Source of the DNA: Molossus alvarezi
Taxonomy: Eukaryota; Chordata; Mammalia; Chiroptera; Molossidae
Assembly (NCBI GenBank): GCA_037176705.1
Contig: CM073885.1
Location: 162,492,290 to 162,556,289 of the forward strand
Length of the DNA stretch: 64,000 nt
Direction: 5' to 3'
Shown here: positions 22,005 through 34,409 of the stretch, piece after piece
How positions within the stretch are numbered: position 1 is the first letter of the stretch
Layout: each line of letters begins with the position of its first letter
The notes under the pieces: model-generated
The model's database searches: none
What the model was told of the DNA's origin: nothing
What the model saw: only the letters and a program-made list of their open reading frames with translations
Made by a program: the position numbers and the translations under genes

Positions 22005-22230
22005 GATTTTGACCTGGATGAAACATACTCCTGGACCTGTCACTTTCTAGCTGTGTTACCTTTAGAACATGCCTTGATACAGACAACCCTCATGCTTCTG
22101 GTTCCTCTTATGTAAAATGGGTACAAGATTACTGGCCTTGTGTGTTTGTCGAGAAAGATGTTTCTTTATGGGTTAACACAGAGCCTACTGCATAGAATTA
22201 CACAATATATGGTAGATTTTCATTATTAAT
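22005..22230 (+). repeat. MIR SINE
   Basis: MIR core: CCTGTCACTTTCTAGCTGTG, TTACCTTTAGAACATG, CTCTTATGTAAAATGGG, then a 3' region with CAGAGCCTACTGCATAGAAT. Confidence 0.75.
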
Positions 22231-23356
22231 TTTACTATAATGATGATAATTTTTTTAAAACCCCGGTGTTGAAAAAATCCACTGTGAATTCATATTATTC
22301 TACCTTTTAATAATAAAATTAAATGTTACTTTAATACTATCATGAGATTCAGCATTAGTAAGAATAATTTCTTAATGTGCTAGATAATAATTGTCATTTG
22401 AAATTAAGATTAAAGTGCTCCTGCCTTCCTTTAATTTTATGAACCTTAATAATTTGATATCACTTTTGGATGAGCTAAGTGTCCTTCTCTGTCCCCTTAA
22501 AAAACAGAAACAGCATATAAATTTACTTGAACTGAGATGACATGGTTATATTATCAAAAAATTAAGGTAACTTTCAGAGACAAATGGCACATCCACATAA
22601 TTACTATTAGAAATAATTATTTAAAACAAAGTATTTCAAGGTTAAAATAATTGTTGGTAAGTGTCCTTCAGCTTAGAGTTAACAACTCCACAGAGTACAT
22701 CAATTCTTTCAATTACCTAGGAATAATTTTTGTAGCCTGCTTATTTTAAAAGATTAAACCTGGACATCACATTATTGGAAGTTACATGTTCACTAAGTGT
22801 GTCATTTAAAGTAAGAGTTTAGTAGTAGCACTTTAACATTTCTCAAGGTAATGTTATTGCTACCTACCCTTCTAGGTGACTGCTTCTTGGAGGACCTGCA
22901 TTAATAGATGTAATACCAAGAGTGTTTGAGCAAACCGGCAGTTAAGATGGTACTTGTGAATCAGTTTTCTCACTGTCCAAGTAGTAAACAGGACACAATC
23001 CAAGTATTATATTGATCCCAAATAGTCCCTCAAATAAGATGAAATTCTGATTGCTAAAGATTCTATAAGCAATAACCTGAAGAACCCGGGAAATTGCCCC
23101 TGCAGGTAGAATGGTTCAGGCTAAATGATGCAATCATTTAAAAGATACAGGAGAAACAATGCTCATAAGAACAGCAAAATAGGCAGATTATTTCCAAATG
23201 GCATCAGCCATTGAAGAGGAATAATGGGAAACTAAATTTAGGCCATGAACAAATAGAGGCTGATATGAACATTAGAGGGCCCTTTTACTAGTTTGAAAAC
23301 AAGTTTGGATATCTTGTAGTGGAAGGCAGACATGGATGACACAGAGACATGGAATT
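22231..23356. other. No recognised feature
   Basis: About 1.1 kb without a recognised repeat, gene or RNA. Confidence 0.4.
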
Positions 23357-23369
23357 AGAAAAAAAAGAG

Positions 23370-23618
23370 AGCCCTGGCAGGTTTGGTTCGGCGGTTAGAG
23401 CATCAGCCTGTGGTCTGGAGAGACCAGGGTTTGGTTCCTGCTCAGGGCATGTACCTTGGTTGCAGTTTGGCCCTGGCCCTGGTTGGGTTGTGTGGGTGGC
23501 AACCACTTGATGTGTCTCTTTCACATCGATGTTTCTCTCTCTCTCCCTCCCTCCCACTCTATCTGAACAAAATATTGGGGGAAAAAATGAGGCTGCTTCC
23601 CTGCCTTTAAAAAGAAAA
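23370..23618 (+). mobile_element. Ves SINE, type 1
   Basis: GCCCTGGCAGGTTTGGTTCGG head, CCCTCCCACTCTATCTGAAC body end, then an A-rich tail. 13-bp duplication AGAAAAAAAAGAG at 23357-23369 and 23619-23631. Low complexity makes the duplication less decisive. Confidence 0.9.
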
Positions 23619-23872
23619 AGAAAAAAAAGAGGGACAACTGTTCAGAGTCATTCAGCAAGGTACTTTTGTCATACTATGAACAAGGCTCTGCTTAGGACAA
23701 TGTTAAACACTGAAAATGGAGTAAAGTTATCTGGGTGGATGCACTTGGAGATTTTGATTGTGTAGAAGTAAACTTACCTTTCCATAGCAGGAGCTAGCAC
23801 TTTCCTCTGTGAATTGATAAAGAAGAGGCCTTTCCTTATAAGGTCACAAGTGCCTCTGCAGACCTGCTTCCA

Positions 23873-24497
23873 TGCTATAGACAGAATTATGCACCTCCCT
23901 CCCACCCCCTCCCTGCCCAGAATGATTCATATGTTGAGTCTCAAACTCTGAATGTGACTATATTTAGAGACAGGGCATTCAAAGAGATCATTAATGTTAA
24001 ACAAAATTATAAAGGTGAGGCCTAATCCAACAGGGCTGATGTCCTTATAAAACAAGACACCAGCCCAGCCGATTTGGCTCAGTAGATTGAGCATTGGCCC
24101 ATGGACTAAGAGGTCAATTCCCAGTCAGGGCGCATGCCTGGGTTGCAGGCTGGATTCCCTGTAGGGGCTGTGCAGGAGGCAACAAATGGATGTCTCTCTC
24201 TCACATCGCTGTTTCTATCTCTCTAAAAAATCAATAAAACCGTGTGTGTGTGTGTGTGTAAAGAAACACAAATCTTAAAAAAAAAAAAAAAAAAAAAAAG
24301 ATAAGAAGAATAAATACCTGGGATGTGCACATAGGGAAGGCCATGTGAACACACAGCAAGAAGGTAGCTGTCTATAAGCCAAGGAGAGACACTTCAGGAG
24401 AAACCAAACCTGTTGACACCTTGATCTTGGAATTCAAGCCTACAGAACTGTGAGAATTAAATTTCTATATCTAAATCACCCAGGCTGTAGCTTTCTT
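23873..24497 (+). mobile_element. MLT1-like LTR (ERVL-MaLR), split by a SINE
   Basis: Starts TGCTATAGACAGAATTATG, then CATATGTTGAGTCTC and GATGTCCTTATAAAACAAG. After the SINE it continues with GGCCATGTGAACACACAGC, CACCTTGATCTTGGA, CAGAACTGTGAGAATTAAAT and CACCCAGGCTGTAG. This order is that of mammalian MaLR LTRs. No internal retroviral sequence is present. Confidence 0.75.
24064..24300 (+). mobile_element. Ves SINE, type 2, inside the MLT1-like LTR
   Basis: GCCGATTTGGCTCAGTAG head, type 2 end CTAAAAAATCAATAAAAC, then (TG)n at 24243-24259 and a 23-nt A tail at 24277-24299. No clear target-site duplication. Confidence 0.85.
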
Positions 24498-24829
24498 AGA
24501 TAGAAAGCTTAGATGAGAGCATCAGAATTCCAAATAATTTATGTACACACTCTGCCCTGAAGTAGGAGAGCATGACTCCCCACTTCTTTGGTGTGTACTG
24601 TGCATAGTGATGTCCTTCCAAGGAGGACAGTATGGAAAGGAGAAACGAGAAACACTGACTTACTCAGTGATCATGGGCAATTTAAACAGTAATAAATGAG
24701 GTTTGTAGAAAGCATTTCTGGTATGATATGATAAAAATGGCCCTTTACCTTCTTCTTCCACAAAACTCAGAAACATGGTTAATTTAGGAGATTAAAAGAA
24801 AACAAAACTGGCAATTTCCAATAGAGGGA

Positions 24830-25190
24830 CAGCCTACAAAATACATGATCAGTACTTCCCAAAATTGTCAAGGTATCTAAAAACAAGGAAATTCTGAGAC
24901 ACTGTCACAACCAAAACAATGGTGCCTAAGGGGACATGGGAACTAAATGTAATCTGGTATATTGAGTGGTTCCCAAATCAGAAAAAGACATTGGGTAAAG
25001 GAAATCTGAAAAATGTATGGACTTTAATTAGTAATTTGTCAGTATTGCTTCAGTAAGTGTATTAAATGTGCTATGCTAATGCAAGATGTTAATAATAGAA
25101 GCAAATGGGTAAAGGAATATATGGAAACTTGCTATACTCTTACTGTTCTCTAAATCTAAAACTGTTTAAAAAATAAAGTCTATTTTTTAA
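24830..25190 (+). repeat. Ancient interspersed repeat, family not resolved
   Basis: Contains a widespread mammalian phrase (GACATGGGAACTAAATGTAATC, then CTCTAAATCTAAAACTGTTT and an A-rich end AAAAAATAAAGTC). It looks like the 3' end of an old retroelement. 24498-24829 before it holds nothing recognised. Confidence 0.45.
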
Positions 25191-25229
25191 AGGTTTTAAT
25201 TTCATTTGCATTATTTTTCTGGATGAATT

Positions 25230-27170
25230 TTTTGGGTGAGAGTATTCTTTTCTTGGACTTTGAAATATCATCTGTTGTCTGCTGACATCCAAGTTTTCTT
25301 TCCCTATCTATATAACATACCCTTTCCACATCTCAAATTCCTACCTGCCTTAAAGGTTATTCTTTATCTTTGACCTCAGTGATTTGAGTATAATATCATT
25401 AATTGTGGTTTTATTGGCATTCTCTCTCTCTCTCTCTCTCTCTCTAGTTTGCTTAACTTTTATGATCTGCAAGTTGATGCTTCATAGATATGTTCAACCA
25501 TTATTTCTTCAAATAATTTTTATAATTCATTATCACTCTACTCTTCTTCTAGGATTCAAATTAAGTTTCTGTTAGACTGTTTGACATTATTGTATTATAG
25601 GTTATTAAGTCTCAGCTTTACTTCTCTGTTATTCATATTGGAAACTATTAATTTATTGTTAATTTTACTGATCCTTTATTCTTCTTCAATCTGCTATTAA
25701 TACTGTCATTCATTTATCTGATATATGTATATGTATTAAATATAGAATATATATTACATAATTTTTACATCTAGCATTATTATTTTACTATTTTAAAAAT
25801 ATTTGCATCTTTCTGTTGAAAAATATTTTCATTTATTTGACTATATTTTTCATTTTTATAGTAGCTTCTTTCCTTTTTAACTCTTATTTCCACATTGTTG
25901 TCATCTTGAGTTCTACTTCTATAGCCTTTCTTTTACCTTAATATCTGCTCATATTTCCCTTTCATTGTTGTTTTAATCTTAAGCTATTTCTGGTTGATAT
26001 ACTTGATCCTGTGCATGATATGTGATAAAAAAAAAATTGAATTCCACTTTTATTTTCTGAAGAGTTATTTTTCTTCTAACAAACACTGATTGATACTTGT
26101 GGAAATTTGAATTTACAATCTGTTATGTCAGAGTTAATTTTGCCTTTATCCAAGGATGATGTTCTAAAATATGGCCCTTTTGGAATTTTAATTGAAAATC
26201 CAGTGTTTACTGAGGCCCTCTAAATAACTCAAATTTCTGTCTGTTGTGGTAGGCAACAGTTTTAATCTCTACTCAGCTTTATCAGTCTTCTGGCTATTGC
26301 TTTTATGCCATTACTCAGATGATCTCAAGCCATGTAAAGTTTAGTAAATATCCAAGAATTTGAGGAGAGTTTATTGGCCAATTTTAGAGCTTTCTCTATA
26401 GGGCTTCTTTTTTTTTGAAGATTTTCTTCCTCAATTTCTATATGCTATAGTATAGTAGTTCGGATCTCTGTTCATTAATACCTCAATTCATGAAAGGATT
26501 ACAGCGTTTTGTTGGACATACCACCTTGAAAATTATAGACCAGAAAGTGGCCTCAGTGGAAAAGGTATACAACAATGTCACACCCAGTTGGGTGGTCAAT
26601 TTTTCCCTTTCTGTATGCTTTTGGTCACTTTTAAGTTTATTACTTTTTTGTGTATTTGTATTTCCACAATATTTTAAATTTTTTTAGAGAGTTTAGTTTC
26701 ATACAAGATATATGCCGTTTCTGAAACCATAATTTATCCTCCAAATTTTATAGACTCATGTTTTTCCATCTTTTTTATCTTTATTGTTGAAAGTATTGCA
26801 GATGTCCTTCCTTTCCCCCCATTGATCCCATTCTCCCCACTCCCACCCCTCTCCTGCTTTACCCAAACTGTTGTCTGTGTCCATTGATTATGCATATATG
26901 CATATAAGTTCTTTGTCTTGCTCTCCTTGTTGCCTTCTCAGTAATCTCCTCAGCCCTGTCTTCTAGTCCACTTATTACCTCTACCACTGTAGGTTCATCT
27001 AGTTAACCAATTTATTAAAGTTTTTATTTTAATAATATTTTCATTTCTAAAAATTCTAATTGTATATTTAAAAATATAATTCTTAATTTTATAGTCTCTT
27101 TGTCTTGTAATACACCCATACTTTCATTTTTATTTCTTTAAGAATACTACATGTTTATTTTGTTTATTAT
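25230..27170 (-). mobile_element. Ancient L1/HAL1-type ORF1 remnant
   Basis: T-rich on the plus strand with the minus-strand signature of old L1 ORF1. Near 25255 is the region preceding the reverse complement of ...ADFS, and near 25500 the TTATTTCTTCAAATAAT block. A later L1 3'-UTR piece (about 26775-26925, with ATGCATATATGCATATAAG) sits inside it. (CT)n occurs at 25423-25446. No usable reading frame. Confidence 0.5.
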
Positions 27171-28195
27171 AAGTGTTAATTCTAATTATTGACTATAGCA
27201 CATCAGATTTTATGTTAACGTCTCAGCTCACCCCAGTTCAAAATGACTTGTTTCCTTATTTGCTATCTATATATGTTGTTAATTCTGAAATTATATTCTT
27301 TAACATTATATGCTCATACACTAAATTAAAATTACTTTTCCTCTGGAATTCCTTATTTTTGCCAGTCCATGATCCATATGTTTGTCAAAATCATGGGGTC
27401 ACTACCAATCCAAACAAAGTAAAATGAAATATTGTCTTGCAGATTTTTAGAACTAAAACAGGGCAAATTTTACCTACAACACTCATGCAGACATCTGTTT
27501 CACCATCCATCCAAATCAAAATAAAAATTTGTTAAATATTCCTGAAATATTTGTATTTAGAGAGGCGTTTGTCCTAGATCATTCATTAAAATTGTTGTTT
27601 TTCAGTTATTTTGTTCTATGTGTAATCTCTGATTTGCCTCTCACCCTGCATGGAGTTCCAGGATTTTTCTCATTTCTCTTGTACATGCATAGACTATCAG
27701 TGGCCTCCTTAAGGAAAGCCAGCTTCAGTGCTTTTGTTCTTCCATGAATATATGCATTTTCATAATATCTGAATTTGAACATCTCAATTTCTTGCCAGTC
27801 ACATATATCACACTGGTATACCAGACATCTTACCAGTCATGTGTGTGTGTGTGTGTGTGCGCGCGCACGTGTGCATGTGTGTGAATACACAGAAATGTCT
27901 GTACTAGAAAAAATTTTATAATAACCACCAATTTTGCTAAAAATAAAAGTTCTAAAAATATACATCAATAAAATTTTATTTAATTTTTATAATTTTAGGG
28001 GAAATAGGGCAGATAACATGTTTATTTTTTAAATAAATAATACTCAAATTAATATATTTTTCAACAAACAGTTATTGATACCTTCTTATTGCAAGACAAT
28101 AACCAGAGACCTAGGATACAGAAGAGATAAGATACACACTGTACTTCATATGACTTACTGTCTCATAGATAATAGCTGTTAAAAATAATTACACA
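27171..28195. other. Mostly unassigned, old repeat near the end
   Basis: No gene recognised. (TG)n(CG) microsatellite at about 27840-27866. 28070-28180 resembles an old interspersed repeat and is the target into which L1 B inserted. Confidence 0.4.
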
Positions 28196-28204
28196 GGAGA
28201 AAAA

Positions 28205-28219
28205 ATGGCGGCAGAGTGA
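28205..28219 (+). promoter_or_regulatory. Minimal upstream ORF at the 5' end of L1 B
   Basis: ATG GCG GCA GAG TGA within the YY1-like AAAATGGCGGC context, matching L1 A. Confidence 0.5.
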
Positions 28220-29018
28220 ACAGAAGCTACACAGACCGTCTCCCAGAACCAAACTGGAATTATAACTATAACACAGACAAATTGATGGGAAAAAGCAACA
28301 GAAATGCAGCTTGAGAGGACCATATAACGAGGGACACTGACTCGATCCTGGTAGGCTTGTGAAGGCTTGAGACGGGGGCTGGGAGCCCGGGGTCAGCAGC
28401 TTGGCAGCAGCCTTAGCTGGGAGCAGCGCCCTTGGGCTACACTCCCAGGTGGCCCCACAGCGCAGAGCTGGGACAGAGGCTAAAACAGCCACAGCCACTC
28501 ACCTTGGGCCCCGGTAGAGGGAAGCGGACTGGAATGGAACTGTGTCGGGACACTCGGGATTTGGAGGGCGCTCAGAGCTTTGGTTGAGTTGCAGCCAAGC
28601 AGGACTGTCGCCATATTGCTCATTCCCAGAGCTCTGAGGAGAGGCGGCAGCCCCTCCCTCGGAGATCCAATCCCACCCTGTGGGCCATTGAAGTGCTAAT
28701 TAAGCTCACTAACAACCAGCATGTGCCCCACCCTCGTGAAAGCCCCTTGTGCTGAGCACCTGAGGGAGTTTTTTCAATCAAATGACAACGCAAAACTCAT
28801 CAAGTAACCTCCACTGCTAGCCTCCAGGCAAAAAGCTAGAGGATAACAGTACCTTTCCTGGGCTGGCAACTTTAACCAGGAAAGTAAGACTTGACAGTGG
28901 TGTTTAACATGGGTCCTCCCTCGCTCATCTAAACATAGGAGAGAGAGCCACAAACAGCAGAACACCAACACCCACAGGGAAAACTTGACAGGCTCCAAAG
29001 CCCACAGTGATAGCCAAA

Positions 29019-29897
29019 ATGGTGAAACACAGAAACAGAAGCCAAATGAAAGAGTAAGACACCTCCACCGAAGATGAGATCAATGTGGAGCAATTAGGCA
29101 TGTTAACAGAGCTAGAATTAAGAGCCATGATCTTGACGAAGCTGAACAGCATGAGTAAGGACATAGAGACACTTAAATAGGCCAACTGGAAATTAAAAAC
29201 CATCAAGAAGAGATAAAAAATGACATATCAGAAATGAAAAACACATTGGAAGATTTAAAAAGCAGAGTAGAGGAAGCTGAAGACCGGATCAGTGAATTAG
29301 ACGACAGGGTAGAAAAAATCAACCAATCAGAAAAACAAAAGGAAAAAACTATTAAAAAACAGGAAGACAGCTTAAGAGAACTTTGGGACAACTGGAAACG
29401 TAATAATGTTCACATCATAGGAGTCCCCGAAGAAGAAGAAAACGGGCAAGGGATAGAGAATATATTAAAAAAAAAATAGTGACAGAAAACTTCGCTAATT
29501 TGGTGAAGGAAGAAGGCATTCAAGTTCAAGAAGCACAGAGAGTCCCAAGTAAGAAGAACCCAAACAGGCCCACACCAAGACACATAGTAATTAAAATGTA
29601 ACAAATTAAAGACAAAGAGAGAATCCTAAAAGCAGCAAGAGAGAAGCAACAGGTTACCTACAAAGGAAACCCCATAAGGCTCTCAGCTGACTTCTCACAA
29701 GAAACACTACATGCCAGAAGGGAATGGCATGAAGTAATCAAAGTCATGAAAACAAGAATCTGAATCCAAGACTACTCTACCCAGCAAGACTATCATTCAA
29801 AATAGGTCAAATAAAGAGCTTCCCAAACAAAAAAAGGGTAAGGGAATACATTAGCACCAAACCAGCACTGCAAGAAATGTTAAAAGGACTGCTGTAA
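29019..29897 (+). pseudogene. ORF1: L1 B ORF1, broken
   Basis: Aligns with A's ORF1 from the ATG at 29019 to the TAA at 29895-29897. A TAA stop falls at codon 13 (29055-29057). Further damage includes a stop near the end of the coiled coil (within 29176-29179, CTTAAATAGGCC), an indel near 29470-29480, and a premature stop before the C-terminal domain (29598-29600, AAAATGTAACAA). The longest open piece is the coiled coil and start of the RRM (29234-29479). It cannot make a functional ORF1p. Confidence 0.9.
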
Positions 29898-29943
29898 TTA
29901 GCAGTAGAAATGGGAAGAAAAAATAGAACCACACTAAACAAAA

Positions 29944-32900
29944 ATGGCAATAAATAAGTACATATAAATAATCACCTTAAATGTAAATGGATTGAATGCT
30001 CCCATAAAAAGATACAGAGTAGCTGATTAGATAAGAAAGCATGACTCATCTATATGTTGTTTACAAGAGACCCACCTCACAACAAAAGACTCACAAAGGT
30101 TGAAAGTGAAGGGATGGAAAAAAATTTTTGAAGCAAATGGAAAGCAAAAAAAGCTGGGGTAGCAATTCTCCTATCTGATAAAATAGATTTCAAAATGAAG
30201 ACCATAACTAGAGACAAAGAAGGCCACTACATAATATTGAAAGGATCTATCCAACAGGAGATATAACCTTGATGAACATATATGCACCCAATATAGGAGC
30301 ACCAAAATATATTAAAAATCTTCTGGAGGACTTCCAAGGAGAAATCGACAACAATACAATCATAGCAGGGGACATCAACACTCCGTTGACAGCACTGAAT
30401 AGATCCTCTAGGCAAAAAATTAGCAAGGAAACAGAGACTCTAAATGAAGCACTAAACCAAATGGATTTAACAGATATCTACAGAGAATTACACCACAAAA
30501 CTACAGAATACACATTCTTCTCAAGTGTACATGGGACATTATCAAAGATAGATCACATGATAGGACACAAACTAAATCTCTACAAGTTCAATGAGATTGA
30601 AATCATATCAAGCATCTTCTCAAATCACAATGGCATGACTCTAGAAATCAATTGCAACAAGAATATGCAAAGACATTTCAACACATGGAGGCTAAATAGC
30701 ATGTTATAAACAATGAATGGGTCACCGAGGAGATCAAGGAAGAAATTAAAAACTTCTTGAAAACCAATGAAAATGAACACACAACACAAAATCCATGGGA
30801 TGCAGCGAAAGCAGTTCTGAGAGGGAAGTTCATAGCACTACAGGCCTACCTCAAAAAACAAGAAAAATTTCTAATTGACTGTCTAACCTCACAACTTAAA
30901 GAATTAGAAAGCAAACAAAAAGAAAACCCCAGAGCAAGTAGAAGGAAGGAAATAGTAAAGATCAGAGCAGAAATAAATGACATAGAGACCAAAAAAACAA
31001 TTCAAAGGATCAATGAAACAAAGAGCTGGTTTTTCAAAAAGATAAACAAGATTGATGGACCCTTAGCTAGACTCACCAAGAAACAAAGAGAGAGAACCCA
31101 AATACACAAAATCAGAAATGAAAAAGGAGAAGTAACAACCAACAACACGGAAATACAAAACATTGTTAACAACTACTATGAACAACTATATGGCAACAAA
31201 TTCGAAAATCTAAGCTAAATGGACAAATTTCTAGAAACACACAGACTCCTAAAACTGGACCCGGAAGACATAGAAAACTTCAACAGACCAATAACAACTA
31301 AGCAAATTGAAGAGGTAATCAAGACTCTTCCAGCAAACAAAAGCCCAGGCCCAGATGGCTTCACGGGGGAGTTTTACCGAATATTCAAAGAAGAACTAAC
31401 ACCCATTCTCCTCAAACTATTTCAAAATATTCAAGAAGAAGGAAGACTTCCAAACACGTTCTATGAGGCCAGCATAATTCTAATTCCGAAACCAGAAAAA
31501 GACACTACGAAGAAAGAAAACTACAGGCCAATATCCCTGATGAACATAGACGCCAAAATCCTGAACAAAATATTAGCAAATCGGATCCAGAAACACATCA
31601 AAAAAATTATTCACCATGACCAAGTGGGATTCATTCCAGGGATGCAAGGCTGGTACAATATTCGCATATCTATAAATGTGATACACCACATAAACAAAAT
31701 GAAGAATAAAAACCACATGATCATACCAATAGATGCTGAAAAAGCATTAGACAAAATCCAGCATCTATTTCTGATAAAAACGCTCAGCAATGTGGGAATA
31801 GAGGGATCATATCTCGACATAATAAAGGCCATATATCAAAGTCCTACAGCCAACATCATACTCAATGGACAGAAACGAAAAACATTTCCATTAAGAACAG
31901 GAACAAGACAAGGATGTCCACTTTCGCCACTCTTATTTAACATTGTACTGGAAGTCTTAGGAACAGCAATCAGACATGAAGAAAAAATAAAAGGGATCCC
32001 AATAGGAAAGGAGGAAGTGAAACTGTCATTATTTGCAGATGACATGATATTATACATAGAAAACCCTAAAGACTCCATCAAAAATCTACTAGACTTAATA
32101 AATGAATCTGGCAAAGTAGCAGGATAAAAAATTAATGTCAAGAAATCGACGGCATTCTTGTACACCAATGATGAACTCACAGAAAGAGAAACTGAAAAAA
32201 CAATCCCATTTACCATCGTGCCAAAAAAAGTCAAGATACCTAAGAATAAACTTAACCAAAGAAGTAAAGGACCTATTTGCAGAAAACTACAGGTCATTGA
32301 AAAAAGAAATAGAGGAAGATATAAAAAAGTAGAAGCACATACCCTGTTCATGGATTGGAAGAATTAACATCATTAAAATGTCCATATACCCAAAGCAATC
32401 TATAGATTCAGTGCAATCCCCATCAAAATACCAACGACATATTTCATAGAATAAGAACAAATACTTCAAAAGTTCATATGGAACCATAAAAGACCCCGAA
32501 TAGCCATAGCAATCTTGAAAAAGAAGAACAAAGTAGGTGGGATCACAATACCAGATATCAGGTTATACTACAAAGTGACTGTAACCAAAACAGCCTGGTA
32601 CTGGCACAAGAACAGGCATATAGACCAGTGGAACAGAACTGAAAACCCAGAAATGGACCCAAAGCAATACGCTCAATTAATATTTGACAAAGGTGGCAAG
32701 AGCATACAGTGGAATAAAGACAGCCTCTTTAATAAATGGTTTTGGGAAAATTGGAGAGCTACATGCAAAAAAATAAAACTAGACCATCAACTTACACCAT
32801 ACACAAAAATAAACTCAAAATGGATAAAAGACTTAAATGTGACTCATGAATCCATAAAAATTCTAGAAGAAAATGTAGGCAAGAAAATTTCGGACATCAT

Positions 32901-33761
32901 ACGGTGCAGAATTTTCACTGCTACATCACCTAAGGCAACAGAAACAAAGGAAAAAATGAACACATGAGACTACATCAAACTAAAAAGCTTCTGCACAGCA
33001 AAAGAAACAATCATCAAAATGGAAAGGCAACCCACTGTATGGGAGAACATCATTGCCAATGATGTATCAGATAAGGGGTTAATTTCCAATATATATAGAG
33101 TGCTCCTACAACTCAACAAAAGGAAGACAAAGAACCCAATTAAAAAATGGGCAGAGGAGCTGAATAGACACCTCTCCAAACAGGACATACAAATGGCCAA
33201 GAGACATATGAAGAAATACTCAACATCACTAATCATCAGAGAGATGCAAATTAAAACAACAATGAGGTATCACCTCACACCTGTCAGAATGGCCGCCATC
33301 AACATATCATCAAACAACAAGTGTTGGCGAGGGTGTGGAGAAAAGGGGACTCTAATACACTGCTGGTGGGAATGCAGACTGGTGCAGCCACTGTGGAAAA
33401 CAATATGGTGCTACCTCAAAAAATTAAAAATTGAACTTCCATTTGACCCAGTTATCCCACTTCTCGGAATATACCCTAAGAAGCCTGACACACCAATCAG
33501 GAAGAATATATGTACCCCCATGTTCATAGCAGCACTATTTACAATAGCTAAGATCTGGAAACAGCCCAAGTGTCCATCAGTAGATGAATGGATAAAAAAG
33601 CTGTGGTACATATACACAATGGAGTATATGCAGCGTTAAGAAAGAAAGATCTCTTATCCTTTGAGACGACATGGAGGGACCTGGAAAGCATTATCCTTAG
33701 TGAAATAAGCCAAGCAGAAAAAGACAAATACCACATGATCTCACTTATATACAGAATATAA
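29944..33761 (+). pseudogene. ORF2: L1 B ORF2, broken
   Basis: Starts at an ATG matching A's but meets a TAA at codon 8 (ACATATAAATAA against ACATATCAATAA in A). Remaining pieces are the endonuclease region 30269-30709, a linker 30757-31218 ended by TAA at 31216, reverse-transcriptase sequence 31219-32127 ended by TAA, then frames 32515-32967 and 33019-33639 covering the C-terminal and Cys-rich region. FADDMILY is still readable near 32032-32055. Two or more frameshifts separate the pieces, for example near 30706 and 32230. Not functional, but full length, so it could still be transcribed. Confidence 0.92.
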
Positions 33762-34167
33762 TGAACATAACAGTCTGAGGAATACAATAGACCCAGAAAC
33801 ATGGAAGTAGGGCTCAGACAGACATCCCTCAGAAGAGGGGGTGGGGGGGTGGGAAGAGATAAACCACAGAACTTATATGCATGTATGCATGACCAATGGA
33901 CATGGACAACTAAGCCGGGGACGGGGCGGGGGTGGGGTGGGGAGGGGGGTGCCAATGGGGTAAAAAAGGTAAAATATCTGTACCAAAAAAATAAATAAAA
34001 AATTAAAAAACAAAACAAAACAAAACAAACTGAAAGCAAAACAATTCTCTCTGGTTGCCTCAGTTAGCAAGGCTGAGATAGCTTCCAAGTGCTCAGGATC
34101 AAGCTGTCAGGAATCTCATTCCACCCACATCTGGCTGCCATAGCCTCAGAGAAATATGGTTTCTGCT

Positions 34168-34398
34168 GCCTTTTTTAAAAAAAATATATTATTATTGATT
34201 TTTTTTAGAGAGAGAGTGGAAGGGGGGGGAGAGAGAGAGAAACATCAATGTGAGAACGAAACATCCCTCAGCTGCCTCCTTCACGCCCTCTACTGGGAAT
34301 TGAGTCCGCAACCCAGGCATGTGCCCTGACCAGGAATTGAACTGAGACCTCTCAGCCCATGGGACAGTGCTCAATCCACTGAGCCACACTAGCTGGGC
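34168..34398 (-). mobile_element. Ves SINE, type 2
   Basis: Minus-strand copy with head CCAGCTAGTGTGGCTCAGTGG and B-box region GTTCAATTCCTGGTCAGGGC. Exact 11-bp duplication TGGTTTCTGCT at 34157-34167 and 34399-34409. Confidence 0.9.
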
Positions 34399-34409
34399 TG
34401 GTTTCTGCT

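Larger units (their letters stand above)
28196..34015 (+). mobile_element. Full-length but inactivated L1 'B'
   Basis: Plus-strand L1 of the same lineage as A, with 5' UTR (about 28196-29018), ORF1, ORF2, a G-rich 3' UTR and an A-rich tail (AAAAC repeats 34000-34027). Both frames are broken. Its translated ORF2 pieces differ from A at roughly one residue in ten in the stretch I compared (32515-32967). No convincing target-site duplication was found, which may mean decay or a target-site deletion. It lies inverted to A about 15 kb away. Confidence 0.93.

Noticed and set aside
28150..34040. Target-site duplication for L1 B
   Set aside because: AAAATAATTACACAGG at the 5' side and AAAACAATTCTCTCTGG at the 3' side share only a few bases, so I do not claim a duplication.
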